Positions 15,958 to 23,346 of a stretch of DNA of 33,305 bases are shown here, one piece after another (the first letter of the stretch is position 1; every line of letters starts with the position of its first letter). The translations under genes and the position numbers were made by a program. The DNA comes from Holophagae bacterium (GTDB lineage: Bacteria > Acidobacteriota > Thermoanaerobaculia > Thermoanaerobaculales > Thermoanaerobaculaceae). Under the pieces are notes generated by a model. That model ran no database searches, was not told where the DNA came from, and saw nothing but the letters and a program-made list of their open reading frames with translations. The stretch spans positions 1 through 33,305 of the forward strand of contig JAAYVZ010000155.1 of NCBI GenBank assembly GCA_012516935.1. Direction: 5' to 3'.

Positions 15958-18066
15958 TCAGTGCTGTTTGGCCGGATCGGAGGCCGCGAGCTCCTCGATC
16001 AGTGCCTGGACCTCGAGGTTGAGCCCCTGGCGCCGGAACAGCACGGCATGGAGCTGTCTTTGTAACCCTTCGCCCTCGGCCCTCACTGCGTCGAGCCGAT
16101 CCGACTCGACGGGTGCCGTCTGAGCCGGCGGGTTGATCCCCATCTCGATGAGGCGGAACGCCATCATCAGCACCCCACGCCACAGTGTGTCAGGAACGGC
16201 ATGCGGGCGGTCTGGAACACGATCGATCTGCCGATAGAAAAGGTTGCTCTTGGTGAGCAGGTTGGGATGGGCGGCAAGTGCGGCGCTGAGGGCCGACTCG
16301 ACCAGGAACGACCCGCTGCGCACCGGTACCGGGGCGGCGGCTGTGGCGCGCCGCACGGTTCCGGCTACGACCTCTGCCACCGCCGACAGATCCTGGGTGT
16401 CGTTGACCATCAGCAGGCGGAGAAAGATCACCCCGAGAGAGAACGCATCGTCGCCATCGGTGAACCGAGGATACACGCGGTAGCGCACGAGCGGCAGGTG
16501 TAGACCGCCGCTGCGGGCGATTCGGCGTGCTGCAGCGGGCGCCAGAACGACTGGTTCAGAGGTGACCCGGATCTCACCCCCGGGGCCGCTGCCGAGCCGA
16601 GGGTCGAGGCGCACCACGAGCGAGGCGACGCCCAGCTCCTCCGCCCCGTCCGGGATCGCGAGCAGGAGCCAGTCGTGGGTGGATGGGCGCAGGTGCAGCC
16701 CGTGAGGGTCACGCAGGGTGGCCTCGATCCGGTAGCGGCCCGAGCCGTCGCTCTCGGCTGACACTCGCTCAATCAGCAGCTCCGCACGCCGGCGCGCCTG
16801 GGCGCTGAACTCCCGGACGCGCGGCGCGGCAAACGGAACCTTCATCTCCCGGGGCGGAAGCAGGACCGAGGCCCCGCTTCCCAGTGCCACCTCTCGGGTA
16901 CCCGAGGTGCCGAGGAGGCGGGTTCTGAAGCTCCAGAGCGCTGGCAGGAGCTCGCCCGGACGGCCCGGATCGACCACCAGGTGATCGGGATGGAGGTCGA
17001 GGTGGGGCAGGCGCAGCCGCAGGTGGTACTCTCGGACGCAACCGAGGATCTGCAGGAACAGGCTGAGCTTGAGGGTCAGGATCTCGACCGCGTCCAGACC
17101 GGACCCTGCATCGCCGAAGATGAACCCTCCCGCGTCAGGCAAGCCCGGAATCGCGGTGTCGGGCCGGCCGCCCAACCGATCGGCAAACGCCTCGAGCGAG
17201 GCCGGTACCAAGCGTGTCACGATGTAGGGGCTTTCGGTCGACGAGAAAAGGTTCCACAGAGGCTGCGAGGCGGCGCCTTTGGCCCGCCTGCGGCCCGTGG
17301 CTTCGCCACCTGGCGCCCCGCCGAGGCAGGTGGCGCTCATGGCGCAGCGCAGGCACGGCGGGGCCGGCCCCTCGTGCCCGGTTCCGGAGGCAAAACGTGT
17401 CGCTGCCTCCGCCCAGGCGCGCTGCAAGTCTTCGAAGCTCCCGGCCACCTCACCCGAGGTGGCCTCGACCGGCGGCGAAACGGCCCAGAGACGAGTCTCG
17501 CGGCCTTCCTGCCGGCACTGCGGGCAGGACAGGTAGCGCTGCTCTGTACCCGCGGAAAGAGGTAGGCCGGCGGCTGCGGGAGCGGTGCCGGCGCGGTAGC
17601 TCCTGAGCGGCCCCAGACAGGTCGGACAGAATACGGCAAAAAGACGCCGCAGGAGGGTGCAGAACAGCAGGGGCGGAACGGTCGGAAGTGGAGAACAGTC
17701 CGGCGCCGGGAGGAGCAGCTCGGGGAAGCAGGAGGTGTCGCCCTGCAGCAGGGCGAGATCGGCGAGCGTGCGGACCCACCACTCGTCCCGGGAGGCGTCG
17801 AGGCCTTCCAGCTCATCCTCGGGGAAGAACCCTTCCGCAGCCTCCTCCTGTCGCAGCTTGACCACGACTGGGGTGATCACGCTCCCGGAGGCGGACACGA
17901 GTGCCCCGCGCAGGCAGCGGGTTCGCGGTGAGTCGCCGATCAGCCTCACGAAGGCGATCAATGGTGAGTCGGTCACCTCCTCCTCGAGCTCGAGGTATAT
18001 GCCGAGGTCGTTGGGGTCGAGTGGTAGGAACGGGACGAAGCGGGACGGTGGCTTGTCTGAGCTCAT
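15958..18066 (-). CDS. Kinase-like (probable pseudokinase) protein with inserted zinc ribbon, T6SS-linked
   Basis: The 702-residue product from ATG 18066 has no family I can name, but its order of motifs is that of a protein kinase. VVVKL (K70) resembles the ATP-binding lysine strand. YIVTRLVPASLEAFADRL (281-298) resembles the hinge. REYHLRLRLPHLDLHPDHLVV (345-365) contains an HxDLxPx(N/H) catalytic loop with D357 kept. The metal-binding DFG is replaced by WSF (378-380), and DDAFSLGVIFLRLL resembles subdomain IX. Between the lobes lies a zinc-ribbon-like insert with C147-x2-C150 and C181-x2-C184, and a further cysteine cluster near 238-247. No signal peptide is seen. It begins 7 bases after the stop of the TssB-TssC fusion gene, so both form one unit divergent from the T6SS core. 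A regulatory or scaffold role is inferred. Confidence 0.6.
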   Translation of the reverse strand: MSSDKPPSRFVPFLPLDPNDLGIYLELEEEVTDSPLIAFVRLIGDSPRTRCLRGALVSASGSVITPVVVKLRQEEAAEGFFPEDELEGLDASRDEWWVRTLADLALLQGDTSCFPELLLPAPDCSPLPTVPPLLFCTLLRRLFAVFCPTCLGPLRSYRAGTAPAAAGLPLSAGTEQRYLSCPQCRQEGRETRLWAVSPPVEATSGEVAGSFEDLQRAWAEAATRFASGTGHEGPAPPCLRCAMSATCLGGAPGGEATGRRRAKGAASQPLWNLFSSTESPYIVTRLVPASLEAFADRLGGRPDTAIPGLPDAGGFIFGDAGSGLDAVEILTLKLSLFLQILGCVREYHLRLRLPHLDLHPDHLVVDPGRPGELLPALWSFRTRLLGTSGTREVALGSGASVLLPPREMKVPFAAPRVREFSAQARRRAELLIERVSAESDGSGRYRIEATLRDPHGLHLRPSTHDWLLLAIPDGAEELGVASLVVRLDPRLGSGPGGEIRVTSEPVVLAPAAARRIARSGGLHLPLVRYRVYPRFTDGDDAFSLGVIFLRLLMVNDTQDLSAVAEVVAGTVRRATAAAPVPVRSGSFLVESALSAALAAHPNLLTKSNLFYRQIDRVPDRPHAVPDTLWRGVLMMAFRLIEMGINPPAQTAPVESDRLDAVRAEGEGLQRQLHAVLFRRQGLNLEVQALIEELAASDPAKQH

Positions 18067-18073
18067 GGCGACT

Positions 18074-19858
18074 CTACCTGATTGCTTGGGTTCCGAGAAC
18101 GAGGTCCACGCTGCCGCCGTAGATCGTGAAGGCTGGCCGTAGCCGCACCGAGATGTCCCACAGATGTGGCGCATTGAGAGCCGGCGCTACCTCGACCTCG
18201 ACCTCTGCGGCCAGGGGGTGAGGCTCGGCCGTGGCCAAAAAGCCGAGGAGCTGGCCGTGAACGTGGTCTTTGACGCCCTCCTCGTCAGCATGGGCAGGGC
18301 AGGCGCGCGCCGCCGCCTGGAGAGCCTTGGCGGCGACCGACGCGAAGAGCTGGTAGGGCAGGGTCGCGGACCGGAAGCTTGCCGCTGTCGCCTCGGCGGT
18401 GTCGTAACGGGCCACAGCGTGCACTGAAGGCGTTGACAGAAAGTAGGCTCGGTCGGTACCCGGGACACCCAGCAGCGGCGCAAAGCCGCTGTCGACGAGC
18501 TCGAGCGCTTTCTGGTCACTGAGCAGAGCCTCGACCGCCGCCTCGGTCGGCTCGCCTTTGCCAACCCGAGCCGTGCGAGTGGCCAAGCCGGAGAGGAGCG
18601 CCGGACCCTCAGCGCCAGCCATCGGGAATCGCGGTCCCTCGGCCAGGTACCCTTGGGCCACGGCCGCAGCCAACGCCCAGACGCCTGACCCAAAAAGAGG
18701 GCGGTTGGCAGCACCGGCGGCGGCGGCATCCCAGGCGAACCCTGCCACAGCAGCGCCAGGCTCACCCCACGCTGACCGCAGCAGCACCCGGTTGAAAGCG
18801 AGGGCCAGCCAGAGCGAGCTCTCGTCGGCACGCAGGCGGTTCCACTTGGCGTACTCAGGCCCGCGCGATTTCCGCCCCAGGTCGGGCATGGTGGCCACGA
18901 GGGAGAGCTGCTTGACACCGAAGAACTCAGGGCCAACCTCAGCAATGAACGGGACACCGAGGCTCGAGGCGAGACGCGCTGCGTGGTGCAGGCTCTCCGT
19001 GTCGCGTGGCGAGCGGTCGAAGGCATAACCGAGGACGACGAGGCCAAGCGGTGGGTCGACCTCGCCAGCGTGCTCGGCCTCGAAATGCGTGTCGTAGAAG
19101 GAGTCGAGGTAGTCGTCCTTGGAGGCCGGTTGAGCGTGAACCTGGACCGGTCCGCCAGGTTGCACCCGCGCCAGCAGCAGCTCGAGGCCGCGCCAGGCGG
19201 CCTCGAGCTCCCGCAAAGCCGGCGCATCGGCGAACGTCGCAAGCTGTAAGGTGAGCCGGTAGTCGACGGCGGCGAGTGCCGCCGCCACCGCCGGCCCGCT
19301 GCCAGCAGCCGCGGCGGCTCCCAGCGCCGTTTCCAGCGCTAGCGAGGACGTCGCCTGCACCGTCGGGACCTGCACCATGCCGAGCAGCGAGTCGACAGCG
19401 GAGGCGCCGGAGGGTGAGGCCGTCGTGGCGGCTGCCGGGCGCTCGCGTACCAGCGAGGCGAGCTCGCTGTCTCCGGCAGCCACGAGCAGACGCTCGGCGA
19501 GCTGGCCCGCTCCCGTCCGGCCGTCAGCACCATCGGCGAGTGCCTCTCGGATGCGAAGCAGGGTCGAGGTCAGGGCGTGGCCGCGGGCCAAACGCTCGGG
19601 GGCGAAGTCGGCGAGCCGGCGAAACGCGAGCGTGCAAGCCAGCTCGGGGGCGCCGACGCCGAGGCGGTTGGGCACCCGGAGTCGCACGGTGGGCTCGAGC
19701 GCAGCCATCAGCGATTCGAGGCCGTCAAGCTCCACCCAGCGGGGGGCCTCGGCCCGCCCGCCCGCGAAGTCGGAAAGCACCAGCAGGCGCAGAACGGGGG
19801 CAGGGTGCGAGCCGAAGGTCGAGGTGACTGCCGAGGTCGTGGCGGTGTCGGAGCTCAT
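18074..19858 (-). CDS. TssB-TssC fusion paralogue (T6SS sheath-like protein)
   Basis: The 594-residue protein joins both sheath subunits in one chain. Residues about 20-135 are TssB-like: LRLLVLSDFAGG, VRLRVPNRLG, then LAFRRLADFAPERLARGHAL. From about 175 it is TssC-like: LRELEAAWRGLELLLARV, a SKDDYLDSFYD segment, GVPFIAEVGPEFFGVKQL, EYAKWNRLRADESSLWLAL, and LVDSGFAPLLGVPGTDRAYFLSTPSV. The same landmarks occur in the separate tssB and tssC genes across the promoter gap. Alanine-rich linker sequence (about 140-195) joins the halves. AGGAGGGG precedes ATG 19858 at a good distance. Canonical T6SS sheaths are made of separate TssB and TssC, so this is an unusual second sheath-like protein. It may cap, nucleate or vary the sheath, which is speculation. 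Confidence 0.85.
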   Translation of the reverse strand: MSSDTATTSAVTSTFGSHPAPVLRLLVLSDFAGGRAEAPRWVELDGLESLMAALEPTVRLRVPNRLGVGAPELACTLAFRRLADFAPERLARGHALTSTLLRIREALADGADGRTGAGQLAERLLVAAGDSELASLVRERPAAATTASPSGASAVDSLLGMVQVPTVQATSSLALETALGAAAAAGSGPAVAAALAAVDYRLTLQLATFADAPALRELEAAWRGLELLLARVQPGGPVQVHAQPASKDDYLDSFYDTHFEAEHAGEVDPPLGLVVLGYAFDRSPRDTESLHHAARLASSLGVPFIAEVGPEFFGVKQLSLVATMPDLGRKSRGPEYAKWNRLRADESSLWLALAFNRVLLRSAWGEPGAAVAGFAWDAAAAGAANRPLFGSGVWALAAAVAQGYLAEGPRFPMAGAEGPALLSGLATRTARVGKGEPTEAAVEALLSDQKALELVDSGFAPLLGVPGTDRAYFLSTPSVHAVARYDTAEATAASFRSATLPYQLFASVAAKALQAAARACPAHADEEGVKDHVHGQLLGFLATAEPHPLAAEVEVEVAPALNAPHLWDISVRLRPAFTIYGGSVDLVLGTQAIR

Positions 19859-19891
19859 GGTCCCCTCCTGTGCGGCGATCGCTTCCCCCTC

Positions 19892-19897
19892 ATCATA
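19892..19897 (-). promoter_or_regulatory. Possible -10 box for the minus-strand T6SS unit
   Basis: On the minus strand TATGAT lies 34 bases before the TssB-TssC fusion start. The bases 17 upstream do not form a good -35, so support is weak. It is listed because a divergent promoter is expected in this gap. Confidence 0.25.
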
Positions 19898-19930
19898 GCT
19901 AATCTGCCCGAGGCCCGTTGGGCGCGCTCG

Positions 19931-19953
19931 AGCACGTGCTGGTCAACGTTGAC
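19931..19953. promoter_or_regulatory. Two adjacent palindromes overlapping the tssB promoter
   Basis: A perfect 10-base palindrome AGCACGTGCT (19931-19940) is followed after one base by a perfect 12-base palindrome GTCAACGTTGAC (19942-19953). The second covers most of the -35 hexamer of the tssB promoter. This is the layout of operator sites where a dimeric regulator would compete with or recruit RNA polymerase. No regulator gene is in the window. Confidence 0.4.
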
Positions 19954-19978
19954 GCGGCCGCTGCCGCTGCCTTATAAT
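19949..19978 (+). promoter_or_regulatory. Sigma70-type promoter of the tssB operon
   Basis: TTGACG (19949-19954) and a perfect TATAAT (19973-19978) are separated by 18 bases. Transcription would start near 19985, leaving a leader of about 160 bases before tssB. It is the best promoter sequence in the window. Confidence 0.7.
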
Positions 19979-20144
19979 GGCTCCACGTTGGTATTCGAAT
20001 TAGGAGCCGCCGTGTCGTGTAGTGTGGGGTGGGATCCACCGGCAAGTAGAGCGTCGACCCTCCGGTTGAAGGTACGGTGCCTTCTCAAGTGGGGAAGGTG
20101 GCGGGTCAAACCGAGGCGCTCGGCGCGGCAAAGGAGAGTCACAG

Positions 20145-20681
20145 ATGACGCGTGACCGTAGCTTCCAGAAGGAGATCCCGCCGTCGCGGGTCAACATCCG
20201 GTACGTCAAGTACACCGGCGGTGCTCAGGAGCAGGTCGAGCTGCCCCTCAAGCTCCTGCTGCTCGGGGACTACACCGGCAGGGCCGACGCCACACCGCTC
20301 GAGGAGCGCCAGAAAATCAGTGTCAATAAGGACAACTTCGAGGCCGTGATGAGGGAGCAGAACCTGCGGCTATCGATGGTCGTCCCGAACCGGCTCTCCG
20401 GGGTGGAAGGCGACGAGATGTCCGTGAACTTGGCCCTCGAGTCGTTGGACTCTTTCAACCCAGACGATATCGTGAGGCAGGTTCCGGAGCTCACGAAAAT
20501 GCTGGAGATCCGCGACTTGCTCGTGGACCTCAAGGCTCGCGTCATCACCAACAAGCGGTTCCGTCAGGCGTTGGAGCGGATCGTCAAGGACCCGTCGCAG
20601 ATCGAGACGATCATGCGGGAGCTGGACCGCGTGGCTCCTCTTCCGGAGGGCGCCGCTAAGCTGCCTGAGGGGCAGGCGTGA
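20145..20681 (+). CDS. tssB: T6SS contractile sheath small subunit TssB
   Basis: TssB (VipA) pairs with TssC to build the contractile sheath around the Hcp tube. The 178-residue length is normal. Landmarks are FQKEIPPSRVNIRYVKYTGG, LPLKLLLLGDYTGR, LRLSMVVPNRLSG and LESLDSFNPDDIVRQVPEL, all family-typical. AAAGGAG lies upstream of ATG 20145. It heads the plus-strand operon tssB-tssC-hcp-tssE-tssF-tssG-tssH, about 160 bases downstream of a good promoter. An internal paralogue of this domain forms the front half of the divergent fusion gene. Confidence 0.95.
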   Translation: MTRDRSFQKEIPPSRVNIRYVKYTGGAQEQVELPLKLLLLGDYTGRADATPLEERQKISVNKDNFEAVMREQNLRLSMVVPNRLSGVEGDEMSVNLALESLDSFNPDDIVRQVPELTKMLEIRDLLVDLKARVITNKRFRQALERIVKDPSQIETIMRELDRVAPLPEGAAKLPEGQA

Positions 20682-20708
20682 ACGCGCGCTGCATGAGGGG
20701 GTGAGAGC

Positions 20709-22199
20709 ATGGCAAAAGAGCAAGCCAGCACCAAACCGCAAGCCGTGACGGTCGAAGAACGGGGGGTGCTCGACGGTCTGTTCGAGATGGTGGACATGGC
20801 GGCACCGGCGGCAGGTGAGGCAACCACGCCGGCTGGGAGGCTTTCCCAGGCGCTCAACATGCTCATCCGTGAGGTGGCGCTCAGCGGCCGCACGGTGGAG
20901 CACGTGGACAAAGCCCTGGTGGATAGCCTCATTGCTAGCCTCGACCAGAGAATCTCCGCCCAGGTCAACGAGATCCTGCACAACCCCGATTTCCAGCGCC
21001 TGGAGTCGGCCTGGCGGGGCCTGAAGTTCCTCATCGACCGGACCGACTTCCGGCGCAACGTGCGAATCGAGGTCCTCAACGTCTCGAAAGACGACCTGCG
21101 ATCCGACTTCGAGGACGTCCCCGAGCCGATCCAATCGGGACTGTTCAAGCACATCTACGTGCAGGAATATGACCAACCCGGCGGCGAGCCGATCGCGGCT
21201 ATCATCGGCAACTACGAGTTTTCGAACCATCCTCAGGATATTGCGTTGCTCGGCAACATGTCCAAGATCGCCGCGGCCTGCCACGCCCCTTTCATCGGCG
21301 CTGTCGGGTCCGAGTTCTTCGGTCTGCGTTCGGTCGACGAGCTGCCTCGGCTTCCCGATGTGGCGCCGATCTTCGAGCAGGCGGAGTACGCCAAGTGGCG
21401 GGCGTTCCGCGACAGCGAGGACTCCCGCTACGTGGGTCTGACGTTCCCCCGGTTCTTGCTGCGCCTGCCGTACGGAACGGAGACGATACCCACCCGCACT
21501 TTCCACTACGAGGAAGACGTCACGGGCAGCCACGGTAACTACCTATGGGGCAACGCGAGCTTCGCCTTTGCCTCGACCTTGGCGCGCTCGTTCGCCGACC
21601 ACGGTTGGTGCGTGAACATCCGTGGGCCACAGTCGGGTGGATTGGTGGAGGATCTGCCGCTGCATTTCTACGAGGCCGCCGGCGAGACCACGGTGAAGAT
21701 CCCGACCGAGGTGCTGATCTCGGACCGTCGCGAGTTCGAGCTTTCGGAGCTCGGGTTCATTCCGTTCTCGTTTTACAAGAACAAGGATTTCGCCTGCTTT
21801 TTTTCGGCCAACTCGGTGCAGAAACCGAAGAAATACCTCAACGCGGATGCCACGGCGAACAGCCGGTTGTCCGCCCGGCTGCCCTATCTCTTCCTTGTCA
21901 GCCGGCTCGCGCACTATCTGAAGGTCATCCAGCGCGAGAACATCGGTGCGGCCAAGGAGAGGGACGAGCTGCAAAGGGAGCTCGAGACCTGGATCAAGAC
22001 CCTGGTGACGGACATGAAGGACCCAGGTCCTGAGCTCAAGGCTCGTTGTCCACTCTCGGCGGCCAGGATCGCGGTCACGGATATCGCTGACAACCCGGGG
22101 TTTTACAACGTTGAGATGATGGTGCGACCACACTTCCAGATCGAGGGCGTGGACGTCAGCCTGTCGCTGGTGTCCCGTCTTCCGAAGGCCAAGAAGTGA
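20709..22199 (+). CDS. tssC: T6SS contractile sheath large subunit TssC
   Basis: TssC (VipB) is the larger sheath subunit, and it carries the part recognised by ClpV after contraction in concert with TssB. The 496-residue length is typical. Landmarks are ILHNPDFQRLESAWRGLKFLIDRTDF, LNVSKDDLRSDFED, QPGGEPIAAIIGNYEF, CHAPFIGAVGSEFFGL, EYAKWRAFRDSEDSRYVGLTFPRFLLR, and the C-terminal VSRLAHYLKVIQRENIG. AGGGGGTGAGAG precedes ATG 20709, 27 bases after tssB. It is complete and looks functional. Confidence 0.97.
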   Translation: MAKEQASTKPQAVTVEERGVLDGLFEMVDMAAPAAGEATTPAGRLSQALNMLIREVALSGRTVEHVDKALVDSLIASLDQRISAQVNEILHNPDFQRLESAWRGLKFLIDRTDFRRNVRIEVLNVSKDDLRSDFEDVPEPIQSGLFKHIYVQEYDQPGGEPIAAIIGNYEFSNHPQDIALLGNMSKIAAACHAPFIGAVGSEFFGLRSVDELPRLPDVAPIFEQAEYAKWRAFRDSEDSRYVGLTFPRFLLRLPYGTETIPTRTFHYEEDVTGSHGNYLWGNASFAFASTLARSFADHGWCVNIRGPQSGGLVEDLPLHFYEAAGETTVKIPTEVLISDRREFELSELGFIPFSFYKNKDFACFFSANSVQKPKKYLNADATANSRLSARLPYLFLVSRLAHYLKVIQRENIGAAKERDELQRELETWIKTLVTDMKDPGPELKARCPLSAARIAVTDIADNPGFYNVEMMVRPHFQIEGVDVSLSLVSRLPKAKK

Positions 22200-22285
22200 C
22201 GGAAGGAGGTGGGGAGATTACGCAGATTGGGCGGCCAGGGCGGCTCCCAGGGGTTTTGCAAGCGGCATAGAAAGGGGAGGACATC

Positions 22286-22756
22286 ATGCCACTGCCAGCA
22301 TACTTGGAGATCGGTGAAATCCCCGGATCCTGCAAGGTGCAGGGACGGGAAAACCACATGGAGATCTTGGGTTTCCGGCACGAGGTTTACATGCCGGTGG
22401 ACCGCAAGGACGGCAGCGCCTCGGGCACCAGGGTCCACAAGGATCTGATCGTCATCAAGAACTTCGACAAGGGCTCTCCGAAGCTTTACCAGTACCTCTG
22501 TAACGGCAAGATCATCGCCTCCGCCACCCTCAAGTGGTACGAGATCGACCCTTCCGGCCAGGAAAAGATGTACTTCACCCACAAGCTGGAGAACGCTCGG
22601 GTGACGGCGGTGCGGCCGTACATGCCCGACGTGGACAACCCTCATAACGAGCAGTACAAGCACATGGAAGAGGTCGCCTTCCGTTACGAAAAGATCACCT
22701 GGACTTTCTGCGACGGGAACGTCGAGTTCACCGACTCCTGGGTGGAAGGCCGCTAG
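22286..22756 (+). CDS. hcp: T6SS inner tube protein Hcp
   Basis: Hcp (TssD) hexamers stack into the tube that is propelled into target cells. The 156-residue protein begins MPLPAYLEIGEIPGSCKVQG and continues with HMEILGFRHEVYMPVD, KDLIVIKNFDKGSPKLYQYL and a C-terminal FRYEKITWTFCDGNVEFTDSW. These match the Hcp beta-barrel pattern, including the conserved YEKITWT-type strand near the end. AAAGGGGAGG precedes ATG 22286. The 86-base gap after tssC is the longest so far in the operon, which may allow separate expression, since Hcp is needed in large amounts. Confidence 0.93.
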   Translation: MPLPAYLEIGEIPGSCKVQGRENHMEILGFRHEVYMPVDRKDGSASGTRVHKDLIVIKNFDKGSPKLYQYLCNGKIIASATLKWYEIDPSGQEKMYFTHKLENARVTAVRPYMPDVDNPHNEQYKHMEEVAFRYEKITWTFCDGNVEFTDSWVEGR

Positions 22757-22885
22757 CCGTCGAGCAGTTGCCGGCATCTTTGCGGCGCGTCTGTGCTGGC
22801 GTCGCGCGCGGCGCGGCGCCAGGTTCGTCTTGTGACCGTGCTTGAGAGAACCGCACCGCGGTCCGGATGGGTGAGAGGAGGGGCC

Positions 22886-23317
22886 ATGCCCCAGCGTCGG
22901 GAGGAGCGGGGCTTTTTCGAGAGGATGCTCGGGCCCCTGCCGGGGGCTCCGCGAAGCCAGACGATCCGCTGGGTCGGCGACCCGGTGCGTGATCACCTCG
23001 CGCTTCTTCTCAACACCAGGCGCGGGGCGGTGCCGCACCTGGCGGACTACGGCCTGCCGGATGTCTCCGAGTTCTACACCGACTACCCGGGGTCGCTCGC
23101 GGAGCTACGGAAGCTGGTCGAGCAGCTCATCCGCACGTATGAGACGCGTTTGTCGAACGTACGGGTGCGGCTCGTCGAGTCCGATAGCTCCGAGTTCAGG
23201 GCCTCGTTTCTGATTTCCGGCGACCTCGAGTCCGGAGACGAGCCGGTGCGGGTCACGTACCGCACGACGATCAATAACTCGGGACGGGCGGCGCTCGATG
23301 CGGTTGGGCCAGAGTGA
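22886..23317 (+). CDS. tssE: T6SS baseplate subunit TssE (gp25-like)
   Basis: TssE resembles phage T4 gp25 and joins baseplate to sheath. From ATG 22886, with AGGAGG just before it, the product is 143 residues, as expected. The open frame extends to 22793 but without family similarity. Landmarks are GFFERMLGPLPG at the N-terminus, VRDHLALLLNTRRGAVPHLADYGLPDVSEF and a C-terminal FLISGDLESGDEPVRVTYRTTIN strand pair, all gp25-like. The gap to hcp is 129 bases with no recognised feature. Confidence 0.92.
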   Translation: MPQRREERGFFERMLGPLPGAPRSQTIRWVGDPVRDHLALLLNTRRGAVPHLADYGLPDVSEFYTDYPGSLAELRKLVEQLIRTYETRLSNVRVRLVESDSSEFRASFLISGDLESGDEPVRVTYRTTINNSGRAALDAVGPE

Positions 23318-23346
23318 CGGGGCGGCGATGAGCGGGGGGAGGTGGA

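Noticed and set aside
22200-22285. A sigma54 promoter before hcp, suggested by GGTTTTGCA near 22252.
   Set aside because: The GC of the TTGC element has no GG ten bases upstream, so the -24/-12 spacing does not fit.
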